Assembly: GCA_039930945.1 (NCBI GenBank)
Contig: JBDTSW010000035.1
Coordinates: forward strand, 1 to 19,284
Direction: 5' to 3'
From: JBDTSW01 sp039930945
GTDB lineage: Bacteria; Actinomycetota; Thermoleophilia; Solirubrobacterales; 70-9
Length of the DNA: 19,284 bases
The position numbers and the translations under genes are program-made. Below are positions 13,752 to 19,284 of the stretch, piece by piece (within the stretch, counting starts at the first letter, position 1; the number at the start of each line of letters is the position of its first letter). The notes beneath the pieces are model-generated. The model saw nothing but the letters and a program-made list of their open reading frames with translations, ran no database searches and was not told the origin of the DNA.

Positions 13752-14411
13752 ATGTTCGCGCCCGATCCAGAACAGGAGGAGGCGGTGCTGGCGGTGCACG
13801 AGATCACCAAGAGCTTTCACCGCGGCCTCGGTCCGCGCCGGCGCACGATCGAGGTCCTGCGCGGCGCCACCATGACCGCCCGGCGCGGTCAACTGATCGG
13901 CCTCGTCGGCGAGAACGGATCGGGCAAGAGCACGCTGCTGAAGATCATCGTCGGGATGCTCGACCGCGGCGGCGGCAGCGTCAAGCGCACCGGGAAGCTC
14001 GGCTACTGCCCGCAGGTGCCGCTGCTGTGGGGAAAGCTGACGATCCTCGAGCACTTCGACCTCTTCGCGAGCGCCTACGGGCTCGGCCCCGAGGAGGTGG
14101 GGCGGGCCCGGGAGCGGCTGCTGACCGCGCTTCAGTTCGAACGCTACCTCGACTACCGTGTCGAGGAGCTCTCGGGCGGCACCCGGCAGAAGCTCAATCT
14201 CGCGCTCTCGCTGATGCACGATCCCGACCTGCTGCTCCTCGACGAGCCCTACAGCGGCTTCGACTGGGAGACCTACATGCGCTTCTGGGAGATCAGCGCC
14301 GAGCTTCGCGACGGCGGGATGTCGATTCTGATCGTCTCCCACCTGATCTCCGAGCGCGACCGGCTCGATCGCATCTACGAGCTTCGCGACGGCCGGCTCG
14401 AGGAGTCGTAG
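13752..14411 (+). CDS. ABC transporter ATP-binding protein
   Basis: The product has 219 residues with all the ATPase motifs: Walker A GENGSGKST (53-61), Q-loop Gln88 (YCPQ), signature LSGGT (140-144), Walker B LLLLDE (160-165), D-loop SGFD (168-171) and switch His197 (SH). The size and the lack of a fused membrane domain mark an ABC-2-type exporter subunit, working as a dimer on the inner face of the membrane with the two permeases that follow. The substrate is unknown. ATG 13752 is favoured by the adjacent -10 box; GTG 13785, just before VLAVHEITK, is an alternative. The gene diverges from the copper operon. Confidence 0.92.
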   Translation: MFAPDPEQEEAVLAVHEITKSFHRGLGPRRRTIEVLRGATMTARRGQLIGLVGENGSGKSTLLKIIVGMLDRGGGSVKRTGKLGYCPQVPLLWGKLTILEHFDLFASAYGLGPEEVGRARERLLTALQFERYLDYRVEELSGGTRQKLNLALSLMHDPDLLLLDEPYSGFDWETYMRFWEISAELRDGGMSILIVSHLISERDRLDRIYELRDGRLEES

Positions 14412-14413
14412 CG

Positions 14414-15121
14414 ATGGTCCTCGCGTCTGCCGCGTTCATCCGCGAGCACCTCAGGGCTCCGTTGACGCTGGCGCTGCTGGTGCTGATCCCGGCACTGTTC
14501 GTGATCGCCTCGGCGGCGGTGCTCGGGGAGTTCGCCTCGGCGCTCGGCGGCGCCGTCGCGGGTGCCTCGGCGACCGCGCTGGGGGCAGGCTGGGCGGCGG
14601 CGTTCCTGGCCGGAGCGCTGGGCTTCTTCCAGGTCTCCTCCTCGCGGGAGGCCGACCGCCGCCTGGCCTTGGCGGGGCTCGGGCCGGCCGCGGTCGCCTG
14701 GGCGAGGATCGGGGCCTCGGTGGCGCTGGCGCTGGTCGTCTCGGCGGCCGCGTTCGTCACGCTCGAGCTGCGCGAGCCACCACTCCATCCAGCGCATGCG
14801 GCGGCGGGCGTGGTTGCGTTCGCGGTGATCTACGTCGGCATCGGCACGCTGATCGGCTCGTTCGTCTCCGGGCAGCTCGAGGGCTCGCTGACCGTCGCGC
14901 TGATCTTCCTCGTCGACATCTTCTCGGGGCCGGGCATGACCGACAGCGGCGGCGTTGCCGCGGTCCTGCCCACCCGGCAGACGGCGGAGCTTCTGATCGC
15001 GGCGGGTGCCGGCCGGGGGTCACCGACGGAGGATTGGCTCGTCGTGGTGCTGACGGCGGCCGCGAGCTTGACCGCCGCGTTCTGTGCCTTCTGGTGGTCG
15101 GCGAGGCCGAGGAGCGGCTGA
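14414..15121 (+). CDS. ABC-2-type transporter permease, subunit 1
   Basis: The product has 235 residues, with about six hydrophobic spans: 16-36, 40-75, 94-115, 123-145, 150-170 and 209-228. It has small charged loops such as SSSREADRRLALAGLG between spans two and three, a position that in ABC-2 exporters carries the coupling helix. It starts two bases after the ATPase stop and ends in a TGATG overlap with the second permease, so the three genes form one operon. Primary sequence is too alanine-rich to name a substrate. The pair of different permeases suggests a heterodimeric channel. Confidence 0.8.
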   Translation: MVLASAAFIREHLRAPLTLALLVLIPALFVIASAAVLGEFASALGGAVAGASATALGAGWAAAFLAGALGFFQVSSSREADRRLALAGLGPAAVAWARIGASVALALVVSAAAFVTLELREPPLHPAHAAAGVVAFAVIYVGIGTLIGSFVSGQLEGSLTVALIFLVDIFSGPGMTDSGGVAAVLPTRQTAELLIAAGAGRGSPTEDWLVVVLTAAASLTAAFCAFWWSARPRSG

Positions 15122-15870
15122 TGAGTGGCCGGGTGATGACGGCAACCAGGCTCGGCTTCGCCGAGCAGGCACGGCGGCCGTTGCTCTTGGTGTTACTGGT
15201 CACCGTGCCGTTCGTCTTCATCAGCTGGAGCTTCTGGGTGACCGAGGCGATCCCCCGGGTGGTCGAGCTCCCGGGCGGGAACACCGTGCCGACGACGATG
15301 CGCGACATCCACGGGGCGATCATGGTCCCGATCACGGTCGGCTTTCTCGCCGGCCTTGTCGGGATGTTCGTTGTCCGCTCGGCGCTCGAATCCGATCGGC
15401 GGCTCGTGGTTGCCGGCTTCAGCCCGAGCGAGGCGGTCGCCCCCCGCCTGGCGGTGATCGCCGCGGCGACGGTGGTGGTCCTCGGGGTCTCGATCGCCGT
15501 CACCGCGCTGGACTTCGTGCCCGCCTCGTGGTGGCCGTTCGTGGCCGCCAACCTGCTCGCGGGCCTCACCTACGCGTTGATCGGAGCGCTGGCGGGGGCC
15601 ACCATGGGCGCCCTGGGCGGCGCCTACTTCATGTTCTTCTTGCCGATGGTCGACTTCGGGATCGCCCAGAACCCGATGTTCTTCGACGGCCGTCCTCCCG
15701 AGTGGGCGGCGGCCCTGCCCGGCTGGGGGTCGACCCGGATGATCGTCGACGGGGCCTTCAGCTCGAGCTTTGAGGCGACGGTCGGTTTGCTGGCCGCCCT
15801 GGGATGGACGCTCGCGCTCACGGTCGCCGTCGTGCTCCTGCTCAGACGCGCGGTCGCTCCGCGTCATTGA
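15121..15870 (+). CDS. ABC-2-type transporter permease, subunit 2
   Basis: The product has 249 residues, similar in layout to the preceding permease. It has an N-terminal span (LLLVLLVTVPFVFISWSFWV), an extracytoplasmic loop with ELPGGNTVPTTM, and then five more spans. The loop SALESDRRLVVAGFSPSEAV parallels READRRLALAGLGPAAV of subunit 1, supporting an origin by duplication. The start ATG overlaps the upstream stop by one base (TGATG). The late segment MVDFGIAQNPMFFDGRPPEW is typical of ABC-2 family loops. Substrate unknown. Confidence 0.82.
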   Translation: MSGRVMTATRLGFAEQARRPLLLVLLVTVPFVFISWSFWVTEAIPRVVELPGGNTVPTTMRDIHGAIMVPITVGFLAGLVGMFVVRSALESDRRLVVAGFSPSEAVAPRLAVIAAATVVVLGVSIAVTALDFVPASWWPFVAANLLAGLTYALIGALAGATMGALGGAYFMFFLPMVDFGIAQNPMFFDGRPPEWAAALPGWGSTRMIVDGAFSSSFEATVGLLAALGWTLALTVAVVLLLRRAVAPRH

Positions 15871-16011
15871 GACGCCGGCCGAAGCGAGGGTCAGGGCGAG
15901 ATCGACTCGAAGCTGTTCGACGAGGCGCTCTCCGGGCGGCTCGGATCCCCGTGTAAGTTCTGCACGCGCCCGGCGGAAGACAGGTCCGTCGGCAAGAACG
16001 GGAGGTTCAGA
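15871..16011 (+). other. Intergenic stretch with coding-like composition and no start codon
   Basis: Between the permease stop and the small ORF the same frame stays open and is G/C at nearly all third positions. It would read EIDSKLFDEALSGRLGSPC, then KFCTRPAEDRSVGKNGRF, joining the small ORF in frame. No ATG, GTG or TTG exists in that frame. A TAAGTT at 15954-15959 could be a -10 box for the downstream operon. It may be a 5'-degraded gene, a non-canonical start or chance. Confidence 0.3.
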
Positions 16012-16131
16012 GTGACTGGGCAAACCGACCGGCCCAAGCCCCGGAAGTTCCCGAGGGCGTTCGGCAAGGAGATCGCCGAGGCGACCGGGATGCATACGAT
16101 CAAGGCGGTTCTCGCCGCCACGCCGGCTTGA
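16012..16131 (+). CDS. 39-residue small basic protein overlapping carbamate kinase
   Basis: GTG 16012 is preceded by GGAGG at ideal spacing and opens a frame reading VTGQTDRPKPRKFPRAFGKE, then IAEATGMHTIKAVLAATPA. It stops with TGA at 16129-16131. The stop overlaps the TTG start of carbamate kinase (TTGA), a classic coupling arrangement. The protein is basic in its first half (RPKPRKFPR) with a predicted helix after it. I do not recognise a family. The strong ribosome-binding site argues for expression; the open frame upstream raises the possibility that this is the tail of a longer, damaged gene. Confidence 0.55.
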   Translation: MTGQTDRPKPRKFPRAFGKEIAEATGMHTIKAVLAATPA

Positions 16132-17084
16132 CCGCTCCCGCCGGGGCTTCGTCGCTGCCGGTCGCGGTGGTCGCACTCGGCGGCAACGCGCTGCTGCGGC
16201 GTGGCGAGCAGGCGACCGCGGCGAATCAGCTGCGCGCCGCGAAGGAGGCCGCCCAGATCCTCGCCCCGGTCTCGCATCAGACGCGGCTGGTGGTCACCCA
16301 CGGCAACGGCCCGCAGGTGGGGCTGCTTGCGCTGAAGGAGGACGCCTACGCGGAGGGCGCCCCGTATCCACTGGACGTCCTCGACGCGGAGAGCGGAGGC
16401 CAGATCGGCTACGTCGTCGAGCTCGAGCTCGACAACGCCATCGACCACCAGCACACGGTCGCCGTGATCACGCGCGTCGTTGTGGACGCCGGGGATCCGG
16501 CTTTCGCCGATCCGACGAAGTTCATCGGCCCCGTCTATGACAAGGACCAGGCGGACGCGCTGGCGGCCGAGCGCGGCTGGGTGGTGAGGCCGGATGGTCG
16601 GCGCTGGCGCCGGGTGGTGCCGTCACCCGACCCGAAGGAGATCGTCCAGCTCAGCGCGATCCGCCGGCTGGTCGACGGCGGCTTCCTCGTTGTCTGCGCG
16701 GGCGGGGGAGGTGTCCCGGTCGTCCGCGTCGAGGGCGGCCACGAGGGGGTCGAGGCGGTGATCGACAAGGACCTCGCCTCCTCGCTGCTGGCGGTCGGGC
16801 TCGAGGCCGACGTGCTCGTCCTCGCCACCGACGTCGATGCCGTCTACATGGACTGGGACACGCCCGATCAGCGCGCCGTCGCCCGCGCCGGGCCGGATTG
16901 TCTGCGCGCCCAGAGCTTCGCGGACGGCTCGATGGGACCCAAGGTCGAGGCCGTGTGCCGCTTCGTCGAGGCGACCGGACGTCGCGCGGTGATCGGGCAG
17001 ATCGAGGATCTCTCGGCGCTGATCGCGGGAACGGCGGGAACCCAGGTCGAAGGCGCGGGCGCCGAGGTCGAGTTCCGCGGCTGA
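16128..17084 (+). CDS. arcC: Carbamate kinase
   Basis: The product has 318 residues and typical carbamate kinase motifs: VALGGNALLRRGE (15-27), VVTHGNGPQVGLL (55-67), DPTKFIGPVYD (128-138), RRVVPSPDPKEIV (161-173), CAGGGGVPV (190-198), VIDKDLASSLLA (211-222) and ATDVDAVY (233-240). The cytosolic enzyme reversibly transfers phosphate between carbamoyl phosphate and ADP, making ATP, carbon dioxide and ammonia in degradative pathways. No arginine deiminase or ornithine carbamoyltransferase gene is nearby, so the source of carbamoyl phosphate is unclear; purine or allantoin degradation is an alternative. The TTG start at 16128 overlaps the small upstream ORF and is chosen because the core begins soon after. 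The translation start is not certain. Confidence 0.92.
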   Translation: MTAPAGASSLPVAVVALGGNALLRRGEQATAANQLRAAKEAAQILAPVSHQTRLVVTHGNGPQVGLLALKEDAYAEGAPYPLDVLDAESGGQIGYVVELELDNAIDHQHTVAVITRVVVDAGDPAFADPTKFIGPVYDKDQADALAAERGWVVRPDGRRWRRVVPSPDPKEIVQLSAIRRLVDGGFLVVCAGGGGVPVVRVEGGHEGVEAVIDKDLASSLLAVGLEADVLVLATDVDAVYMDWDTPDQRAVARAGPDCLRAQSFADGSMGPKVEAVCRFVEATGRRAVIGQIEDLSALIAGTAGTQVEGAGAEVEFRG

Positions 17085-17092
17085 GCGGGCCG

Positions 17093-17120
17093 TTGCAAGC
17101 GGAGACGCGTCTGGAAGACT
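17093..17120 (+). promoter_or_regulatory. Possible promoter of the crotonase gene (TTGCAA, 16 bp, AAGACT)
   Basis: TTGCAA at 17093-17098 and AAGACT at 17115-17120 are 16 bases apart, and the gene starts 15 bases downstream. The -10 differs from the TAGACT seen elsewhere by its first base. Low-confidence pattern match. Confidence 0.25.
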
Positions 17121-17135
17121 TCCGGGGGCGAGGCG

Positions 17136-18029
17136 ATGAGCTACGAGACAATCCTCTACGGCGTCGAGGGCGCGATCGCGACGATCACGCTGAACCGCCC
17201 CGGCGCGCTGAACACGATCGTGCCGCCGATGCCAGACGAGGTCGAGGCGGCCGTCACCGAGGCGGTCCGCGACGCAGACGCCAAGGTGATCGTCGTCCGC
17301 GGGGCGGGGCGGTCGTTCTGCGCCGGCTATGACTTCAGCGGCGGCTTTCACCACTGGGACCAGCTGCTGACCACCGACGGGGAGTGGGACCCAGGCAAGG
17401 ACTTCGCCGGTGCCACCGCGCAGGCGCTGGCGCCGACCCAGAAGTTCATGAGCATCTGGCGCTCGCCGAAGCCGGTGATCGCCCAGGTGCACGGCTGGTG
17501 TGTGGGCGGGGGCAGTGACTTCGCGCTCTGCGCCGATCTCGTCATCGCCAGCGAGGACGCTCGGATCGGCACCCCCTATTCGAGGATCTGGGGCGCCTAC
17601 CTGTCGGGGATGTGGATTTACCGACTCGGGCTGGCCAAGGCCAAGGAGCACGCGCTCACCGGCCGCTCGCTGTCGGGCACCGAGGCGGCCGAGGTCGAGC
17701 TGATCAACGAGGCGGTGCCGTTCGAGCGGCTCGAGCAGACCGTCCTCGCCCGGGCCGAGGAGCTGGCCTCGATCCCCGCCGCCCAGCTGGCGGCGATGAA
17801 GCTGATGGTCAACCAGGCCTACGAGAACATGGGCCTGGCCTCCACCCAGGCGCTGGGCCCCGTGCTCGACGGGCTGATGCGCAACACCCCCGAGGCCAGG
17901 GAGTTCATCGCCCGGGCGGAGGGCGAGGGCGTGCAGGCCGTGATCGCCGACCGCGACGCGCCCTTCGGCGACTACAGCCAGGCGCCGGCCCCCGACAAGC
18001 CCGACCCCACGAACGTGATCGAGCCGTAG
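17136..18029 (+). CDS. Crotonase-superfamily protein (enoyl-CoA hydratase/isomerase-like)
   Basis: The product has 297 residues. The N-terminal ILYGVEGAIATITLNRPGAL, FCAGYDF (61-67) and VHGWCVGGGSDFALCADLVI (118-137) identify the crotonase fold, and both oxyanion-hole segments are present. The two catalytic glutamates of true enoyl-CoA hydratase are replaced: the first position is Asp128 (GGGSD) and the second lies in GTPYSRIWG, where no Glu occurs. It therefore probably acts on a CoA thioester with other chemistry, or is a divergent hydratase. An insertion rich in Trp, Asp and Gly (FHHWDQLLTTDGEWDPGKDF) after the first oxyanion loop shapes the pocket. The start has a GGGGG-rich ribosome-binding region. 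Gene neighbours suggest no pathway. Confidence 0.85.
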   Translation: MSYETILYGVEGAIATITLNRPGALNTIVPPMPDEVEAAVTEAVRDADAKVIVVRGAGRSFCAGYDFSGGFHHWDQLLTTDGEWDPGKDFAGATAQALAPTQKFMSIWRSPKPVIAQVHGWCVGGGSDFALCADLVIASEDARIGTPYSRIWGAYLSGMWIYRLGLAKAKEHALTGRSLSGTEAAEVELINEAVPFERLEQTVLARAEELASIPAAQLAAMKLMVNQAYENMGLASTQALGPVLDGLMRNTPEAREFIARAEGEGVQAVIADRDAPFGDYSQAPAPDKPDPTNVIEP

Positions 18030-18079
18030 CCCCTTGCGGTACCCGGCGAGGTCATCCAGGGCTTCTGGGGCGCCTGAGG

Positions 18080-18085
18080 TAGCTT
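18080..18085 (+). promoter_or_regulatory. Putative -10 box (TAGCTT) of the NfeD-like gene
   Basis: TAGCTT ends seven bases before the GTG at 18093, the same geometry as several other genes here, implying a leaderless transcript. No -35 is evident. Confidence 0.4.
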
Positions 18086-18092
18086 CCGGGGG

Positions 18093-18416
18093 GTGACCCT
18101 GATCGCCGGCTTGGCCGGCTTCTTCCTGCTGCCCGCCCCGTGGAACGTGGTCGCCGTCGTCGCGGCGGCGCTGGCCGAGGTCGGCGAGGTGATGTTCTGG
18201 TTGCGCTTCCTGCGCCGCTACCGGGTGAGTACGGGCGCCGAGGGGCTGGTCGGCAAGAGGGGAGAGGTGATCGCGCCCTTCTCCGGGGGCTCTGGCCGGG
18301 TTCGCGTGCACGGCGAGATCTGGACGGCGCGCCACGAGCGCCCGCTGGCGAGTGGCGAGCGAGTCCGGGTGGTCGCGGTGGACGGGCTTACCCTCGAGGT
18401 CGAGCCGCAGCCCTGA
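18093..18416 (+). CDS. Short NfeD-family membrane protein
   Basis: The product has 107 residues. Residues 2-38 form one or two membrane spans (LIAGLAGFFLLP, VVAVVAAALAEVGEVMFW). The rest is an OB-fold beta barrel: GAEGLVGKRGEVIAPFSG, GRVRVHGEIWTARHERPLAS, then GERVRVVAVDGLTLEVEP. This is the short type of NfeD protein, usually encoded beside stomatin/flotillin-like (SPFH) partners and linked to membrane microdomains; no partner lies in the window. GTG 18093 lies just after a -10 box. A strong hairpin follows the stop by 12 bases. Confidence 0.88.
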   Translation: MTLIAGLAGFFLLPAPWNVVAVVAAALAEVGEVMFWLRFLRRYRVSTGAEGLVGKRGEVIAPFSGGSGRVRVHGEIWTARHERPLASGERVRVVAVDGLTLEVEPQP

Positions 18417-18424
18417 GGGAACGG

Positions 18425-18448
18425 AAAAGGGCCCCGGTGAAGGGGCCC
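18425..18448 (-). terminator. Intrinsic terminator for minus-strand transcripts
   Basis: A perfect seven-pair stem, GGGCCCC (18429-18435) with GGGGCCC (18442-18448), has a six-base loop. On the minus strand the stem is followed by TTTT (18428-18425). On the plus strand there is no T-tract, so it fits a transcript coming from the right better than the NfeD-like gene, though it may weakly serve both. Confidence 0.65.
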
Positions 18449-18740
18449 CGTATCCGAAAGGACGTGCCGCCAATGATCATCTCACTGGCCCGTCGGTCCT
18501 TCGAGTCTCATCAGCCTAATCGGCAGCTGGTGTACTTACCTTAACACCGAGGTTCGCCAGAGGTTCCGCTCGACCTGCCAACCCGGCTGAGGTATTTCAC
18601 GGCTGGGAACCCCGCAAAGTGCGAGCATTGTGTCCGGGGACCACCCCCAGCTGCGTTCGTTGTCCACTTCGTACAAGTGGCGAGGCGAGCCGGCTGCAAA
18701 TCGACTCGCCGCCGCGGTCCCCGGGATCCCCGGGGACCTC
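18449..18740 (-). ncRNA. Candidate structured RNA of unknown family
   Basis: The segment has no credible coding frame, and its base composition is less GC-rich than that of neighbouring genes. Read on the minus strand it ends in the terminator at 18448-18425. It holds several potential stems: CCACTT/AAGTGG (18664-18669 with 18675-18680), GGCGAG/CTCGCC around 18680-18710, GCTGGG/CCCAGC near 18603 and 18648, GGTGT/ACACC near 18530-18548, and a perfect ten-pair hairpin (18716-18725 with 18729-18738, loop ATC) at its upstream end. I checked by eye for tmRNA, SRP RNA, RNase P RNA, T-box and common riboswitch motifs and found none. Strand is inferred from the T-tract. It could also be a non-functional spacer. 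Confidence 0.35.
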
Positions 18741-18751
18741 TGAGCGAGCGC

Positions 18752-18757
18752 TAGACT
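18752..18757 (+). promoter_or_regulatory. -10 box (TAGACT) of tRNA-Val
   Basis: TAGACT is identical to the -10 hexamers of csoR and the copper operon. It ends 11 bases before the mature tRNA 5' end. No clear -35 is visible because the strong palindrome at 18716-18738 occupies that place. Confidence 0.5.
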
Positions 18758-18768
18758 CGCGGCCTCCC

Positions 18769-18841
18769 GGGCGCTTAGCTCAGTTGGGAGAGCGCCAGCT
18801 CGACAAGCTGGAGGTCACTGGTTCGAGCCCAGTAGCGCCCA
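18769..18841 (+). tRNA. tRNA-Val (GAC)
   Basis: The acceptor arm pairs GGGCGCT (18769-18775) with AGCGCCC (18834-18840), and A is the discriminator. The D arm region is TAGCTCAGTTGGGAGAGC. The anticodon stem CCAGC/GCTGG encloses TCGACAA with anticodon GAC, and the T arm is CTGGTTCGAGCCCAG. No CCA is encoded. Confidence 0.95.
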
Positions 18842-18850
18842 TCGCTTGGG

Positions 18851-18880
18851 AACCGCTCTGTGGAGCGGTTTCTGCGTTTC
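18851..18880 (+). terminator. Intrinsic terminator after tRNA-Val
   Basis: AACCGCTC (18851-18858) pairs perfectly with GAGCGGTT (18863-18870) around a TGTG loop, and the T-rich TTTCTGCGTTT follows. It begins ten bases after the tRNA 3' end. Confidence 0.7.
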
Positions 18881-18909
18881 GAGGGCCAGCGCGCCGTCCC
18901 GAAAGGGGC

Positions 18910-18942
18910 GGGGGTGACAATGAAAGTGACAATGTCAGCCCC
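18910..18942. repeat. Nested direct and inverted repeats downstream of tRNA-Val
   Basis: TGACAATG occurs twice with a 12-base period (18915-18922 and 18927-18934). The whole unit is bounded by GGGGTGACA-like and TGTCAGCCCC arms, which pair with little mismatch. It could be a protein-binding site or the end of a transferred segment; no function is evident. Confidence 0.4.
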
Positions 18943-18972
18943 GGCTGCGAGCCTGGGCGGGGCGGCGGCTGA

Positions 18973-19284
18973 CTAATGATGTACCCACCAGACGCGGTAC
19001 CGGTGCGGTCCGAAGCGAGCCACGAAAACCCTCCCCTGCGAGAGGCTCGCGCTCCCGTACTTCTCCTCCGGCACGGGGAAATGGAGGAGGACGACGACGG
19101 TGCGGTCGACGAGCTGTGGCCCGCACAGGTGTTCAACGGACCTGGCCCAGAACTCGTCGCGGCTCGCCAGCAGAGCCTTGGCTCGCGCGCCACTGGCGTC
19201 TGCCCCAGGCCTGCGTTTGGCGTCACGAACCGCCTCGCGCCTCGCCATGACCATGAGCCACCGCGCCGCGCCTTCCCTCAACAC
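18973..19284 (-). CDS. Uncharacterised protein, probably cut by the window edge
   Basis: The minus-strand frame is open from the right edge to TAG 18975-18973, giving about 103 residues. It is rich in Arg and Ala at first (WLMVMARREAVRDAKRRPG), then DEFWARSVEHLCGPQLVDRT, VVVLLHFPVPEEKYGSASLS, and ends FVARFGPHRYRVWWVHH. The frame's first codon in the window is GTG, but the true start may lie outside. The hydrophobic-aromatic C-terminal half looks protein-like, yet I recognise no family. Its position just after a tRNA gene leaves open that it belongs to an inserted element. Confidence 0.45.
   Translation of the reverse strand: MLREGAARWLMVMARREAVRDAKRRPGADASGARAKALLASRDEFWARSVEHLCGPQLVDRTVVVLLHFPVPEEKYGSASLSQGRVFVARFGPHRYRVWWVHH

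Noticed and set aside
10603..13875. Very long plus-strand open frame opposite the copper ATPase operon (over 1000 codons)
   Set aside because: It is antisense to three genes with clear motifs, lacks any recognisable domain and is rich in Asp, Gly and Arg, as expected from mirrored high-GC codons.
16128..18029. Arginine deiminase pathway cluster
   Set aside because: Only carbamate kinase is present; the crotonase and NfeD-like neighbours do not belong to that pathway.
16623..18473. Long minus-strand open frame opposite carbamate kinase, crotonase and NfeD-like genes
   Set aside because: Spans three real genes on the other strand; repetitive Arg/Leu/Gly/Asp composition without domains.
18485..18530. 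Hammerhead-ribozyme-like core CTGATGAG...GAA on the minus strand
   Set aside because: The bases between CTGATGA and GAA cannot form a proper stem II and I could not find the other two stems or a cleavage-site triplet in place.
18449..18768. tmRNA, RNase P RNA, SRP RNA, T-box, TPP, cobalamin or c-di-AMP riboswitch
   Set aside because: A GGTAAG/CACC stretch recalled RNase P RNA, and GGGAACCCC recalled riboswitch motifs, but the defining conserved segments of each family were not found on either strand.
1..19284. CRISPR arrays, insertion sequences, transposase genes
   Set aside because: No regularly spaced repeats and no transposase or integrase motifs were seen.

Overview
The window is a stretch of very GC-rich bacterial chromosome with almost exclusive G/C at third codon positions, GTG and TTG starts, many TGATG-type gene overlaps, and -10 boxes placed so close to start codons that leaderless mRNAs are likely. 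With the gene content (CsoR, DUF4395, SHOCT and NfeD proteins, class III cyclase) this points to Actinomycetota. A Thermoleophilia/Solirubrobacterales-like lineage is my best guess, but that is inference.

Left end (1-1700): a VOC-family protein cut by the window edge, then a decayed patch. It holds the C-terminal stub of an alpha/beta hydrolase, abutting the C-terminal part of a DUF4160 gene, followed by a DUF2442 gene with a one-base insertion and a small membrane-protein gene with a one-base deletion.

Central metabolic part (1786-9601): a cyclic-2,3-diphosphoglycerate-synthetase-like P-loop protein lies 10 bases before a homospermidine synthase. Next is a DUF4395 membrane domain fused to a thioredoxin-like domain, carrying three CxxC pairs. 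A convergent pair follows on the minus strand: an alpha/beta hydrolase with an Asp nucleophile, overlapping a serine-hydrolase lipoprotein. Then come tRNA-Cys and a long fusion of a phage-holin-4-like membrane domain to an alkaline-phosphatase-type hydrolase.

Copper module (9628-13730): csoR on the plus strand, and on the minus strand an overlapping operon of a SHOCT membrane protein, a cupredoxin-HMA-P1B ATPase (CopA type), and a class III nucleotide cyclase fused to a YHS metal-binding domain. Both transcription units have a CsoR-like inverted repeat (TACCC...GGGTA type) between -35 and -10. The likely logic is that CsoR represses both units until Cu(I) releases it, the ATPase exports copper, and the cyclase-YHS protein may convert a metal signal into a cyclic nucleotide.

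Right part (13752-19284): a three-gene ABC transporter operon (ATPase and two permeases), a 39-codon small ORF overlapping a carbamate kinase, a crotonase-family protein with substituted catalytic acids, and an NfeD-like protein. A 350-base non-coding, hairpin-rich segment ends in a strong minus-strand intrinsic terminator and is a candidate unknown structured RNA. Last come tRNA-Val with its terminator, a repeat-containing spacer, and an unrecognised protein running off the edge.

The most notable items are the copper-operon cyclase-YHS fusion, the candidate RNA at about 18430-18740, the three-CxxC membrane thioredoxin, and the repeated leaderless-promoter architecture.
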